A stretch of DNA of 64,000 bases, taken from the NCBI RefSeq assembly GCF_003574315.2, contig NZ_AP025739.1, positions 2,604,001 through 2,668,000 of the forward strand, written 5' to 3'. How positions within the stretch are numbered: the first letter of the stretch is position 1; every line of letters begins with the position of its first letter. Of the stretch, positions 1 to 8,360 are shown piece by piece. The stretch is from Capsulimonas corticalis. GTDB taxonomy: Bacteria > Armatimonadota > Armatimonadia > Armatimonadales > Capsulimonadaceae. Position numbers and translations under genes: made by a program. A model generated the notes under the pieces. It worked only from the letters and a program-made list of their open reading frames with translations, had not been told where the DNA came from and ran no database searches.

Positions 1-194
1 CGCTGGCAACGTATCCGCATAACATCAGTTATTAAAATAGCGATATGCTATCCAGTCCCCAGTAAATGGCCGATTCTTTTCCGCTTTTCGCTAAACAAAT
101 CCCGCATGGAACATTTTGGGGAGCCGCTCTGTCTGTCTTGTAACGGCAAGATCAACGCGATCTTCTCTGACCGATAGCAACTTTGGAGGAAACG

Positions 195-641
195 ATGTCG
201 AACAAATATAAGATTTCCGTAGCGGTTATTGCTGGAATTGCAACCTTGGGCTTGGCGAGTCTGACGGCGGCGAAGCCGGCGGCCGCCGCGAACCCGGCGC
301 ATACGCTGACCGCGCAGGCGCGGTCGAATTGGGACGGCGGCTACGATCAGAACAACTGGCGCGATCGCAACGTCCAGTCTGCGAGTTTTAGGGATCGCCT
401 GCGCAACGCCGAGCGTGAGCGCCGCGAGCGTGAAATTCGCGAGCGCGAATGGCGCCGCAATCACGACCGTGATGACCAGCGCAATTGGGACCGCGACCAC
501 GCTCGCGACGATCGCAATCAGTGGGATCGCGGCAACCACGATGGCTGGGATAAAGACCACAACGGCCATCGCGATCGTGACGACCGCCACGACCGCGACG
601 ACCATCGCAATTGGGACCGGGATCAGGATCACAACCGCTAA
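195..641 (+). CDS. Secreted Asp/Arg/His-rich protein
   Basis: A 148-residue protein of unknown function. The ATG at 195 is preceded by a clear GGAGGA at 185-190. Residues 1-32 form a signal peptide (basic start, hydrophobic core, Ala-rich end), so the product is probably exported. From about residue 55 onward it is extremely rich in Arg, Asp, His, Asn and Trp, with many RD, HD and NWDRD-type units, giving a highly charged, probably disordered chain. Metal or polyanion binding is conceivable from the His/Asp content but is only inference. No catalytic motif is visible. It stands alone, convergent with the membrane-protein gene to its right. Confidence 0.7.
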   Translation: MSNKYKISVAVIAGIATLGLASLTAAKPAAAANPAHTLTAQARSNWDGGYDQNNWRDRNVQSASFRDRLRNAERERREREIREREWRRNHDRDDQRNWDRDHARDDRNQWDRGNHDGWDKDHNGHRDRDDRHDRDDHRNWDRDQDHNR

Positions 642-680
642 TCCGCTGCCTGAGGGGATGATGCGCCGCAGCCCGGGCGG

Positions 681-1391
681 CTACGCCAGGGCTGCGACGA
701 CGCCGGCCGCGATCAGCGCGGCGGCCCAGAGTCCATCGAGGTTGAACCAGGTTTTGCGCAGCAGCGACAGCCCCAGTTTTTCGTAGACGACGATGGCGAC
801 CACTCCCGCGACCAGCAAGTGGCTGAGGGTATGGAGACCGACCGCGCCCAGGGAGGACCAGACGCCAGGGACGGCGTGGACCGCAGCGGAGGCGGGATGG
901 GCGAGCATGGGGCAATTCGCCGGCATGTTCGCCATTGCCTGTCGTGAGAGGGCGGGCGCGGCGGCGGCCGGCTTGCCGATCTCCAGCAAGACAGGGACCA
1001 GCATGAGCCCAGCGCCATGCGCGGACGCCATGAGAAACGACCATGCCGTCAGATCCCGAAACCCGACGCGCATCCCCACCCAGCGCGGATGCCGCGTGCG
1101 GAGGAGCTTGTAAGCGCCGAAGCCGCAGAGGCCGGCCGCGAAGACCCACTTCACCGCCGCAACCGGCAGCACATAGCGCGCCGCGATGACCAGCAGCGCG
1201 ACGGCGGCGATGGACGCCGCGTGGCCGAGCGCGATCGGCGGCAGCGCGCGCAGCACCGCCGACCGCTTCTTCTCCTGCAAGCCGAGCGAGACGGCGAATA
1301 GCCAGCCCATGCCGGGATTAATTCCATGAAACGCGCCGAGAAGCGCCAGCGTGATCCAGGGCCAATCGCCGTGGAGTGCGGGAAGGTGCAT
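681..1391 (-). CDS. Polytopic membrane protein, possible metal/solute transporter
   Basis: A 236-residue integral membrane protein with about six hydrophobic segments. The N-terminal part has a 'GAFHGINPGMGW' motif, and a second His sits at 'ALGHAAS'. Paired His motifs near the first helices resemble NicO/UreH-type heavy-metal permeases, but I do not see a full HX4D signature, so transport is inference. The ATG at 1391 is chosen because it gives a membrane segment from the start; the same frame stays open upstream but that part lies over the neighbouring gene. It begins 12 bp after the SBP56-like gene on the same strand, so the two are probably co-transcribed. Confidence 0.65.
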   Translation of the reverse strand: MHLPALHGDWPWITLALLGAFHGINPGMGWLFAVSLGLQEKKRSAVLRALPPIALGHAASIAAVALLVIAARYVLPVAAVKWVFAAGLCGFGAYKLLRTRHPRWVGMRVGFRDLTAWSFLMASAHGAGLMLVPVLLEIGKPAAAAPALSRQAMANMPANCPMLAHPASAAVHAVPGVWSSLGAVGLHTLSHLLVAGVVAIVVYEKLGLSLLRKTWFNLDGLWAAALIAAGVVAALA

Positions 1392-1402
1392 GGCGGGCTC
1401 CG

Positions 1403-2791
1403 TTACGGGAAGCAGTAGGAGTCGGAAGAGGCGTCGCCTCCCTCCAGACGAACCTGGTGCGGGCGCTCGTCGGGAAAAGCCCGGAAAAACTTCGGATCGG
1501 GCGTCAGCCCGCCGCCGGGATCGACATCCAGCTTGGCGAGCCAGCCGTCCAGCCCGTCCGGATAGAACTGCTGGTCCCAGCTGGCGTAGAGCGAGTTCGT
1601 CAGATAAACCCGCTTGCCGTCGCGGCTCACCTCCACCATCTGCGGGCCGCCGTTCAGCGGCCCGGTGCTGGGATGCGCCGCGCGCCGCACGATGCCGCCC
1701 AGATGCACTGATCCGGTCTCCTTCGGCGCGAAGGGGTCCGTCACATCGTATTGTTTCAATTCCCCCGTTCCCCAGCACGAGACGTAGAGAAACTTATCCT
1801 CCAGATCCAGGTTGATGTCCGTGACCAGCGGCGGAACCGCGCCGAATGGCTTGAGGGCCGGCGGCAGCAGGTCCACATCGGCCGGTTCGGCGGGAATCTC
1901 GATCACTTTGCGGATCTTCCATTCATTTTTCTCCCGATACCACGCCCAGACGGACGCCGAGAGATCCTTGATCGAGACGACCACGCCGACGAAGCCGTAA
2001 GCCTTTGTCGGATCGTGCGCGGGGCGCAGCTCCAGCACCATCTGCTGCTCCGCCCCGAGGTCCAGCGCCTGCAAATGCTTGCGCCGACGCAGATCCCACA
2101 GATGCACGTGATGGCCGTATTTGCCCGCGAGCAGCAAGTCCGGGTTGACCCCGTTCTCCACCATGTTGGGCGTGCCCCATTCGCTGCTGATCAGCGTGTC
2201 GTAGCCCAGGTGCCACCAGAAGTCGTAGGCGAGATGCTGCGGCCCCCGATCGACTTCCCAGCGTCCGAGCACATTGAACGTCTCGCAGTCCAGAATGAAG
2301 ATGCCGCCGGGACCATCGCCATGGACATCTCCCAGCGCGCTCACGTAGATTCCGTCGGGGCCGCAATGGAACGTATGCGGCCGGCTATATCCCGTCTTGT
2401 TCGCAATCTCTTCCGCCGTGATCGTCTTGACCAGTCTGGGATTGCGCGGATCGGGCTTCGTGTCGTAGATATAAATGCGCGAGGATCTCAGGCCCGGAAT
2501 CAGCAAGTAACGCCGCTCGACGTGTGGGTGCGGCGCGTAGGGGCAAAGCGCGGAGCTGCATGCGTTCCAGCCGAAGTGATGAAACTCATCGCCGTGATGG
2601 GGCGATTCGATCCGTCCAACGATCTGCGTGTAGGTCGGAGACAAAGGATCGGTGTCCAGCACGACCAGCGCGTCATGCTTTGCCCCGCCGAGCGGCTGCA
2701 GCGTGACGATATACGCCAGCTTCTCCGGCGGCGCCTGCGCCGCCAATCGGGGGGAGGGGTAAAACGTGGGATCGGGCGTCAGCAATGCCAT
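1403..2791 (-). CDS. Selenium-binding protein 56 family / methanethiol oxidase
   Basis: A 462-residue member of the SBP56 (SELENBP1/MtoX) family, a beta-propeller protein. Characterised members oxidise methanethiol to formaldehyde, hydrogen peroxide and sulfide using copper. Visible family marks are the His-rich stretches 'HHGDEFHHFGW', 'HTFHCGPDG' and 'YGHHVHLWD', the 'SSEWGTPNM' segment and the C-terminal 'SDSYCFP'. Length matches the family. The ATG at 2791 has AAAGGT six bases upstream and a consensus promoter lies 60 bp further up. No signal peptide is visible, so it is probably cytoplasmic. Its partner downstream is a polytopic membrane protein that may supply metal or export a product (inference). 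Confidence 0.88.
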   Translation of the reverse strand: MALLTPDPTFYPSPRLAAQAPPEKLAYIVTLQPLGGAKHDALVVLDTDPLSPTYTQIVGRIESPHHGDEFHHFGWNACSSALCPYAPHPHVERRYLLIPGLRSSRIYIYDTKPDPRNPRLVKTITAEEIANKTGYSRPHTFHCGPDGIYVSALGDVHGDGPGGIFILDCETFNVLGRWEVDRGPQHLAYDFWWHLGYDTLISSEWGTPNMVENGVNPDLLLAGKYGHHVHLWDLRRRKHLQALDLGAEQQMVLELRPAHDPTKAYGFVGVVVSIKDLSASVWAWYREKNEWKIRKVIEIPAEPADVDLLPPALKPFGAVPPLVTDINLDLEDKFLYVSCWGTGELKQYDVTDPFAPKETGSVHLGGIVRRAAHPSTGPLNGGPQMVEVSRDGKRVYLTNSLYASWDQQFYPDGLDGWLAKLDVDPGGGLTPDPKFFRAFPDERPHQVRLEGGDASSDSYCFP

Positions 2792-2850
2792 GGATTTACC
2801 TTTCGGACGTTATGTTAACAATCCCTATAAACTAAATGGTCAATTGCGTG

Positions 2851-2879
2851 ATTATAAACGAGAAGGGCGCTTGTGTCAA
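2851..2879 (-). promoter_or_regulatory. Sigma-70-type promoter for the SBP56-like gene
   Basis: Read on the minus strand, TTGACA (2874-2879) and TATAAT (2851-2856) are both perfect consensus and are separated by exactly 17 nt. Transcription would start near 2844, about 50 bases before the SBP56-like start codon. Confidence 0.75.
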
Positions 2880-2954
2880 GATGAGCACGTATTTTGATGG
2901 AGGTAGGCGCGATCGCATCCCCACGGCTTTACGCCGCGGGGATGGGGGCGTCAA

Positions 2955-3941
2955 TTAGTAAGGTCCGCGAATATGCTCCGCGACGCGCGTCTGGTAGAAC
3001 TCGCGCAGTTTGGCGTGGGCTTCGTCGCCGAGCGGGGGCAGGCCGGAGGCGGCGGCGTTCGCGGCGGCTTGCTCCGGGCGGGAGGCGCCGGGAATGACGA
3101 CGCTGACGGCGTCGAAGTCCAGAATCCAGCGCAGCGCCCATTGCGCCATCGTTTCGCCGTCGGGAACATAGGATTTGAGATCGTCGGAGAGCGTGACGCC
3201 CAGATCGTAGGGCAGTCCGGCGAAGGTTTCGCCGACGTTGAACGCCTGCCCGTCCTTGTTATAATTTCGATGGTCGTTCTCTGCGAACTGTGTGCCTTGC
3301 TTGAGCTTGCCGCTCAGGAGGCCGCTTGCCAGGGGGAGCCGAACGATCAGCGCCACGCCCTGCGCCTTCGCGCGCTCGAACAGCACGTCGATGGGCTTTT
3401 GTCGGAAGATGTTGAAGATGATTTGCAGCGACGCCAGCTCGGGCTGATCCAGGCAGATCAGCGCCTCCTCCATCGACTCCACGCTCGCGCCAAAGTCCTT
3501 GATCTTGCCCTCAGATTTCAGCGCTGTTAACGATTCGAAGACCTGCCCCTTGCGCAGTTCGTCCGTCGGAATGCAGTGCAGCTGTGTCAGGTCCAGCGCG
3601 TCCACGCCCAGCCGCTTGAGCGACGCCTCGGTGTGCTTGTGAATCGCCGCATCCGTGAAGTTTTCCGGCCAGCCCGGATCTGAGCCGCGTCCGAGTTTTG
3701 TCGCCACATAGATCGGCTGCGACTGCGTCTTTAAGAAGCTGCCAATCAGCTCCTCGCTGCGTCCAGACCCGTACACGTCCGCCGTGTCGAACATCGTTGT
3801 CCCGGCGTCCAGCGCCGTCCGCAAGATCACGTGCGCCGCTTCGTCGGACACGTCGCCCCAGTCCGATCCGCCCAACTGCCAGCAGCCCAGTCCAATTTCC
3901 GAAACCTGCGCTCCCGTGCGCCCGAATGGTCGATGCTTCAT
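2955..3941 (-). CDS. Aldo/keto reductase
   Basis: A 328-residue cytoplasmic NAD(P)H-dependent oxidoreductase of the aldo/keto reductase superfamily (TIM barrel). The catalytic tetrad is complete: Asp52 and Tyr57 in 'FDTADVYG', Lys82 in 'VATKLG', and His122 in 'LTQLHC'. The C-terminal 'VIPGASRPEQAAANA' segment is the usual cofactor phosphate-binding region. The N-terminus 'RPFGRTGAQVSEIGLGCW' is typical and fixes the ATG at 3941. The substrate cannot be told from sequence. It is transcribed leftward, alone, with over 150 bp of non-coding sequence on either side. Confidence 0.9.
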   Translation of the reverse strand: MKHRPFGRTGAQVSEIGLGCWQLGGSDWGDVSDEAAHVILRTALDAGTTMFDTADVYGSGRSEELIGSFLKTQSQPIYVATKLGRGSDPGWPENFTDAAIHKHTEASLKRLGVDALDLTQLHCIPTDELRKGQVFESLTALKSEGKIKDFGASVESMEEALICLDQPELASLQIIFNIFRQKPIDVLFERAKAQGVALIVRLPLASGLLSGKLKQGTQFAENDHRNYNKDGQAFNVGETFAGLPYDLGVTLSDDLKSYVPDGETMAQWALRWILDFDAVSVVIPGASRPEQAAANAAASGLPPLGDEAHAKLREFYQTRVAEHIRGPY

Positions 3942-4126
3942 TGTCGATATCCTTCGCTTCCTGTCGTTGCCAAACTCCTATCATTATTCCCTGTGGCGCA
4001 TCTTCACAATCGCCATTCCGGCGTCTTCCGGCCCATCGCGCGCGATATGGCCGAAATAACGACGGGCAGACGGAGGACGCATGTCCGCTGTCTGCCCGTC
4101 CGTCGTCTCGCAAGTCGCGGCTGCGT

Positions 4127-4516
4127 TTATTGCCGGGCGCGCGCGGCGATCATCTGCTGGAGTTTCGCCTTCTGATCGGGCGTCAGGATCGCCAGGACTT
4201 GATGACGCGTCGCCGTACGGATCGCGTCGATCTGGTCCGCCTGCTGGTCCAGCGTGAGCGACGGATCCCGCCGGATCGCGCGGACTTGCAGGAACGCGTT
4301 TTTTAGGATGGGCTTGATCTGCGTTTTCTGAGCGTCCGTCACGCCCAGGTATGCGGCGAGCTTCTGCATCCGCGCCTGAAACTCCTGCATGCGTGAAGCC
4401 GATTGGCCGGCCCGCGCGTCCTGCGCAAGCGCCGATGCGCTGAGCGCGACGGCTGTCCCCGCCGTCAGCGCAAAGGCCGCAGCGCAGAGCGCCATTTTGA
4501 AATTCGTTCTGAACAT
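4127..4516 (-). CDS. Spy/CpxP-like periplasmic LTXXQ protein (second copy)
   Basis: A 129-residue exported protein. Residues 1-32 are a signal peptide ending near 'ASALAQ'. The mature part is all-helical with a CpxP/Spy-type repeat: 'LGVTDAQKTQIKPIL' followed by 'LTPDQKAKLQQM', which contains the LTXXQ motif. Family members are ATP-independent periplasmic chaperones or envelope-stress modulators. It follows a paralogous Spy-like gene by 25 bp on the same strand, so both probably share one transcript controlled by the adjacent two-component system. It differs from its neighbour in carrying Ala/Arg-rich ends rather than a Gln/Met-rich tail. Confidence 0.72.
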   Translation of the reverse strand: MFRTNFKMALCAAAFALTAGTAVALSASALAQDARAGQSASRMQEFQARMQKLAAYLGVTDAQKTQIKPILKNAFLQVRAIRRDPSLTLDQQADQIDAIRTATRHQVLAILTPDQKAKLQQMIAARARQ

Positions 4517-4541
4517 GGGAGTTCTCCAAACGATATCGCCG

Positions 4542-4940
4542 CTAGGCGCCGCCCTTGCCTTTTCCGGACTGCTGCATCTTCTGCATCGCCTGCTGAACCA
4601 TCTGCATCAGCTGCTCCTGCTGCTGGGGCGTCAGGATCGGCTTGATTTGCTGAAAGGAGTCCATCACGATCTCTCGGGCCTTCGCTTTTTTCTCATCCGT
4701 GGTCAGGCTGCTGTCCGATTTGACGGACTTTAGCTGCTGCTTGGTCTTGTCCGTGATCGGCTTGATTTTGGCCTTTTGATCGTCTGACAGGTTAAGCTTG
4801 TCCATCGCCGCCTGCATCCGGTCGCCGCTCTGGGCGTGACGCCGTCCGCCTAGCCGGCCGGCGTGGGCCGCAACCGTCGGAAGAGTGCAGGAAGCGAGCG
4901 TGAGCGCCGCCATCATGAAGAGCTTTGTTTTTGTGTTCAT
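4542..4940 (-). CDS. Spy/CpxP-like periplasmic LTXXQ protein (first copy)
   Basis: A 132-residue exported helical protein. The ATG at 4940 has AAGGAAA upstream and opens a signal peptide (hydrophobic to about residue 26, 'VAAHAG'). Two repeat units are visible, 'LNLSDDQKAKIKPI' and 'ILTPQQQEQLMQM', the second being the LTXXQ motif. The tail is rich in Gln, Met and Lys. It is the first gene after the sensor kinase, 110 bp away, and has its own promoter with the operator that also stands before the response-regulator gene. Envelope-stress chaperone function is inferred from the family. Confidence 0.75.
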   Translation of the reverse strand: MNTKTKLFMMAALTLASCTLPTVAAHAGRLGGRRHAQSGDRMQAAMDKLNLSDDQKAKIKPITDKTKQQLKSVKSDSSLTTDEKKAKAREIVMDSFQQIKPILTPQQQEQLMQMVQQAMQKMQQSGKGKGGA

Positions 4941-4991
4941 CGTGGTTTCCTTTTCATTGACCGCCGCCGGGAGGCGCCGTGTGACGAAGGT

Positions 4992-5025
4992 AAGATACCG
5001 CGCAACTATGAAGCAACTCTGAACG
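4992..5025 (-). promoter_or_regulatory. Promoter and response-regulator box for the Spy-like genes
   Basis: On the minus strand the element CGTTCAGAGTTGCTTCAT (5008-5025) is identical to one upstream of the response-regulator gene. In both places it ends exactly 10 nt before a -10-like hexamer (here TATCTT, 4992-4997). Here AGTTGC also recurs with an 11-nt period, as OmpR-family sites often do. It probably replaces a normal -35 box and is activated by the phosphorylated regulator. Confidence 0.65.
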
Positions 5026-5049
5026 GCGCCGGCGCGGCGAAACGCGCCG

Positions 5050-6525
5050 CTACGCATGGGAAATGGAGGCGGGGAGGGTGACGCGGACCGTGGCGCCGGC
5101 GCCGAGCGCGCTTTCGATGGCGAGACTTCCGCCGTGGGCTTCGGCGATGGCGCGGCTGATGGCGAGGCCGAGGCCGGCGCCGCCGGTTTGCGCGGCCCGG
5201 GCGGTGTCGGGGCGGTAGAATCGGTCGCCCAGATGGGGGAGATGCTCCGGCGCGATGCCCGCGCCGTTGTCCCGCACCGAGACTTCGATCGTCGAATCCG
5301 CCTGACGCGCCGTGACGGTGATGGCGCCTTCGGGAGGCGTATGGCGGACGGCGTTAGTCAGCAAATTGGTGAACAAGCGCGTGAGCGAAGCGGAGGACCC
5401 GGGCGCCGCGAGCGCCGAGTCGCAGCTGACGGAGATGGGCGCCGCGCCTGGCTTGCCGGAGATCTCCCGGGCGGCGTTCAAAACATCGCAAAGCGACACG
5501 GGCGAGGGATCGATTTGCAGCGCGCCGGCGTCGGCGCGCGCCAGCGTCATCAGGTCGTCGATCGTGGCGCCCATCGTCTCCGCGACACGCGCGATGCGCG
5601 CGATCGTTTCCCGGTACTCGTCCGCCGGACGCTCTTTCGCGAGCGCGAGCGTCGCGTTGCCGAGGATCACGGTCAGCGGCGTGCGCAGCTCGTGGGATGC
5701 GTCGGCGGTAAAGCGCTCTTGCTGCGTGAACGCGGCCTCCAGACGGGCGAGCATCTGATTGAACGTCGCGGAAAGCGCGGCGAACTCGTCGTCGCCGGTC
5801 ACGGGGAGGCGCTGGGAAAGGCGGCGCGCTTCGATTTTCTGCGCCGCCTGCCGCAGATCGCGGATCGGGCGCATGGCGCGGTCTGTGAGAAACGCGCCGC
5901 CCAGTCCCGCCACCAGCAGCGCCGCCGGGATAAAGAGCAGGAGAGTGCGTGTGAGCATGCGCACGGTGCGCTGCACGCCGGCCAGGGACCGGGCAAGCTG
6001 GATGACGGCGACGACATCGCCGTTGTGCTGAACGGGGAGGGAGTAGACCCGCACCGGCGCGCCGTCGATCCGCACCGTTGAGAAATCCGGAACGCCGCGC
6101 AGAGACCGTGCGAATGTGACGGCGTCATGGGGCGCGCATGACTGTCCCGAGATCACGCTTCGTCCCTCCCGATCGAGGATCTTGACGGCGTAAGTGGGAA
6201 CATCGGGCTCTTCCGGCCCATCGAAGAGGCCGAGCAGACCTTCGCCCGCCACCGGCAGCCGGTCCCCGGCGTCCCCTCCGAGCAGTCCCAGTCGCCGGAG
6301 ACGAACGGCGGTAAGCACGGCGGCGCGCTGCCCGTCGGTCAGGCGCTCCCAGATGGCGACGGTCCGGGTGGCCCGAGTTTCCATCTCCGTGTCGAGCGAA
6401 TGTGTCAGGGTGATGCGTGTGACCGATCGAAAGGCCACGCCCAGCATGACCAGCACCAGCGCCAGCACGCAGACGTTCCAGAGCGCGAGCCGCCGGCGCA
6501 CGGAGTTAGCGGCGAACGGCCTCAT
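5050..6525 (-). CDS. Sensor histidine kinase of an OmpR-type two-component system
   Basis: A 491-residue inner-membrane kinase. The ATG at 6525 overlaps the stop of the response-regulator gene (ATGA), which fixes the start. Order: TM1 at about 14-34; a periplasmic sensor of about 155 residues with one Cys (C130, 'GQSCAPHD'); TM2 at about 192-214; HAMP; the H-box 'DASHELRTPLT' with His278; the N-box 'LLTNAVRHT'; the G1 box 'VRDNGAGI'; and 'TGGAGLGLAI'. All catalytic boxes are intact. The architecture matches CusS/heavy-metal or envelope-stress sensors. The downstream Spy-like genes point to an envelope-stress signal (inference). Confidence 0.9.
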   Translation of the reverse strand: MRPFAANSVRRRLALWNVCVLALVLVMLGVAFRSVTRITLTHSLDTEMETRATRTVAIWERLTDGQRAAVLTAVRLRRLGLLGGDAGDRLPVAGEGLLGLFDGPEEPDVPTYAVKILDREGRSVISGQSCAPHDAVTFARSLRGVPDFSTVRIDGAPVRVYSLPVQHNGDVVAVIQLARSLAGVQRTVRMLTRTLLLFIPAALLVAGLGGAFLTDRAMRPIRDLRQAAQKIEARRLSQRLPVTGDDEFAALSATFNQMLARLEAAFTQQERFTADASHELRTPLTVILGNATLALAKERPADEYRETIARIARVAETMGATIDDLMTLARADAGALQIDPSPVSLCDVLNAAREISGKPGAAPISVSCDSALAAPGSSASLTRLFTNLLTNAVRHTPPEGAITVTARQADSTIEVSVRDNGAGIAPEHLPHLGDRFYRPDTARAAQTGGAGLGLAISRAIAEAHGGSLAIESALGAGATVRVTLPASISHA

Positions 6526-7211
6526 CGCCCCTCCGTCGCGGCCGCCGGCGGCTTCAGCACATATCCCTGCCCATAAACCGAATGCAGCAGTTTGACCTCT
6601 CGTCCCGAATCGATCTTCTTGCGCAGAAGCCCCAGATGGACATCGACGGTGTTGGATAGAATCTCTTCGTCCTGCCAAACGTCTTCCAGAATGAACTCGC
6701 GGCTAAGCACCACGCCCGGCCGGGTCGCGAGCGCCTCGAACAGCGTGTATTCCCGGCTGGTGAGAACGAGCGGGCGGCCCGCGCGCGTGACCCGCCTCGT
6801 GTGCGTGTCCAGTTCAATATCGTCGATCGTAATATGCCGTCCTTTGTGCAGCCGATCCCGCCGAATCAGCGCCTGCACGCGCGCCTCCAGCTCCGCGAAG
6901 TCGAATGGCTTCGGCAGATAATCGTCCGCCCCCATCCGAAGCCCGCGTACGCGGTCCGGCACCGAATCGCGCGCCGTCAGCATCAGGATCGGCGTCGCAA
7001 CGCCCCGCTGGCGCAGCTCTTCACAGACGCTCCAGCCATCGCGCAGGGGCAGCATCAGATCCAGGATAATCAGCGCAAACAGCTCCTCCGTCGCCGTCCG
7101 CAGCCCCGCCTCCCCATCCCGGCAAACGGTCACGCGGTAACGCTCCTCCTCCAGCCCCCGCTGCACAAACTCCGCGATCTCCGCCTGATCCTCCACCAGC
7201 AAAACCCGCAT
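6522..7211 (-). CDS. OmpR/PhoB-family response regulator
   Basis: A 229-residue transcription factor. The receiver domain has the acidic pair E7/D8, phospho-acceptor Asp51 ('IILDLMLP'), Thr79 and Lys101 ('LPKPF'). The C-terminal winged helix is complete, with 'LTSREYTLFEALATRPG' and the ending 'VYGQGYVLK'. It overlaps the kinase gene by 4 bp, so translation is coupled. The identical operator before this gene and before the Spy-like genes suggests autoregulation plus control of those genes. A decayed copy of this gene's 5' end and promoter lies about 2 kb upstream, at 9243-9352. Confidence 0.92.
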   Translation of the reverse strand: MRVLLVEDQAEIAEFVQRGLEEERYRVTVCRDGEAGLRTATEELFALIILDLMLPLRDGWSVCEELRQRGVATPILMLTARDSVPDRVRGLRMGADDYLPKPFDFAELEARVQALIRRDRLHKGRHITIDDIELDTHTRRVTRAGRPLVLTSREYTLFEALATRPGVVLSREFILEDVWQDEEILSNTVDVHLGLLRKKIDSGREVKLLHSVYGQGYVLKPPAAATEGR

Positions 7212-7576
7212 GGCTTGACAGCCCTCCGCCCGGATTCTACCCGGCGATCATGAAGCAACTCTGAACGATTGGTGTGTGTAATGATTTGTGTTGACGTCCA
7301 AACTCCGTTTTGCGTGCGCCCGATAGCTTTAACAGGAAAGAGACACTGGCAGTCGCTGGAATAAATGATAAATTCCACTGGCAGCCGACACTCCGCCATT
7401 TCGTCGGCTGAGAGTCGGCATTCTTCGTCTATTCGGTGATCCATGGGCCATATGTTTCCTTCACGCCAAACTAGCAATGCGTTGAGAGCGTCTTTGCCCT
7501 GCCATTCCAATAACGCCGCGCCGCAATTTGGACAGAGAATTTGTTCACGCGGCTCGTACCAATCGAACATTCCCAT
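7130..7576 (-). CDS. Small zinc-ribbon-like hypothetical protein with overrunning C-terminus
   Basis: The reading frame from ATG 7576 encodes 148 residues. The N-terminal 'MGMFDWYEPREQILCPNCGAALLEWQGKD' region, described here by its CPNC knuckle at about residues 15-18, resembles small proteins with a single CxxC-type ribbon. A second Cys pair could be C82/C84 ('SDCQC'). The last 50 or so residues are translated from the promoter and first 82 bp of the response-regulator gene in another frame and look unlike a folded domain, so the gene may have lost its original stop codon. Function unknown. It follows the membrane-protein gene at 7638-8351 by about 60 bp. Confidence 0.45.
   Translation of the reverse strand: MGMFDWYEPREQILCPNCGAALLEWQGKDALNALLVWREGNIWPMDHRIDEECRLSADEMAECRLPVEFIIYSSDCQCLFPVKAIGRTQNGVWTSTQIITHTNRSELLHDRRVESGRRAVKPCGFCWWRIRRRSRSLCSGGWRRSVTA
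7234..7267 (-). promoter_or_regulatory. Autoregulatory promoter and box for the two-component operon
   Basis: On the minus strand CGTTCAGAGTTGCTTCAT (7250-7267) is followed after 10 nt by TAGAAT (7234-7239). The 18-mer is identical to the one at 5008-5025 and has the same distance to its -10 box. No separate -35 consensus is present, which is expected for an activator-dependent promoter. Confidence 0.65.
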
Positions 7577-7637
7577 GGTAACCTCTTCGTCAATGCTTTG
7601 ATAGGCGCGTTTGTTTACGTTCGTTCTTGACGAAATC

Positions 7638-8351
7638 TTAGCGGCCCTCTTCCCAAGTCGCTTTGGCCTGATCCACAACGGATTGCGGTGTTCCGATCAG
7701 CACGGCTCCGATTTCCGTCATGTCGGCAACTTCGATGGACCAATGCTCGCGCTCGTAGGCGCGTATAGGTTCTTTCTTTTCACCATAACAAAATGTGCCG
7801 AGCGCCAGATCGTGACGGATTGTCCTTATGACCTCAAAGCAGGCGTTCGGCCATTTGGACGCTTGCGGTCCGCAGAGACAATTCGGAGCGAAGATGTCGT
7901 TCCCGCCGCTGCGGCAAATGACCTGATCTTCGGCGATCGCGCAAATCGCATACGCCACTCTCACCGGGTAGCCCATCACAACTTCGATCACTTCTGTCGG
8001 CTCAATGCGTTCGACCGCCACGTTCCCGTCTTCCAACGCCTCGCGCCACTGAGGAAGATAGACGTCGCGCCGCCACTCTTCATGCTTTTGCCTATTTTGC
8101 CTGTTCATTCTTCTGGAAATAATCGTGAGATATAAGTATGCCAGGAGAGCGATGGCGGCCCAGCTCGTGAGTGTGGGAATATGCGGGTGCGTATGGATCG
8201 CGCACGTCACCAAAATCACGGGAATGATCGCCCATACGAATACGAGACTACTGCGGCTTCGGACTCTACGACTAGGGCCGCCCTCCGCCAGAAGCTCTGC
8301 AATCCTTTCGCGTTCGGCGGCGTTCATCGGGCGGACTTGCTGGCTGTACAT
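7638..8351 (-). CDS. Hypothetical membrane protein
   Basis: A 237-residue protein of unknown function. Two adjacent hydrophobic segments lie at about residues 35-55 and 62-82, followed by a basic/acidic stretch and a soluble domain of about 140 residues with several Cys (including 'NCLCGP'). ATG 8351 is used; ATG 8327 would also work. It begins 9 bp after the GIN-domain gene on the same strand, so the GIN protein, this protein and the small zinc-ribbon protein may form one leftward transcript. I do not recognise the soluble domain. Confidence 0.6.
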   Translation of the reverse strand: MYSQQVRPMNAAERERIAELLAEGGPSRRVRSRSSLVFVWAIIPVILVTCAIHTHPHIPTLTSWAAIALLAYLYLTIISRRMNRQNRQKHEEWRRDVYLPQWREALEDGNVAVERIEPTEVIEVVMGYPVRVAYAICAIAEDQVICRSGGNDIFAPNCLCGPQASKWPNACFEVIRTIRHDLALGTFCYGEKKEPIRAYEREHWSIEVADMTEIGAVLIGTPQSVVDQAKATWEEGR

Positions 8352-8360
8352 GAGTGGCGT

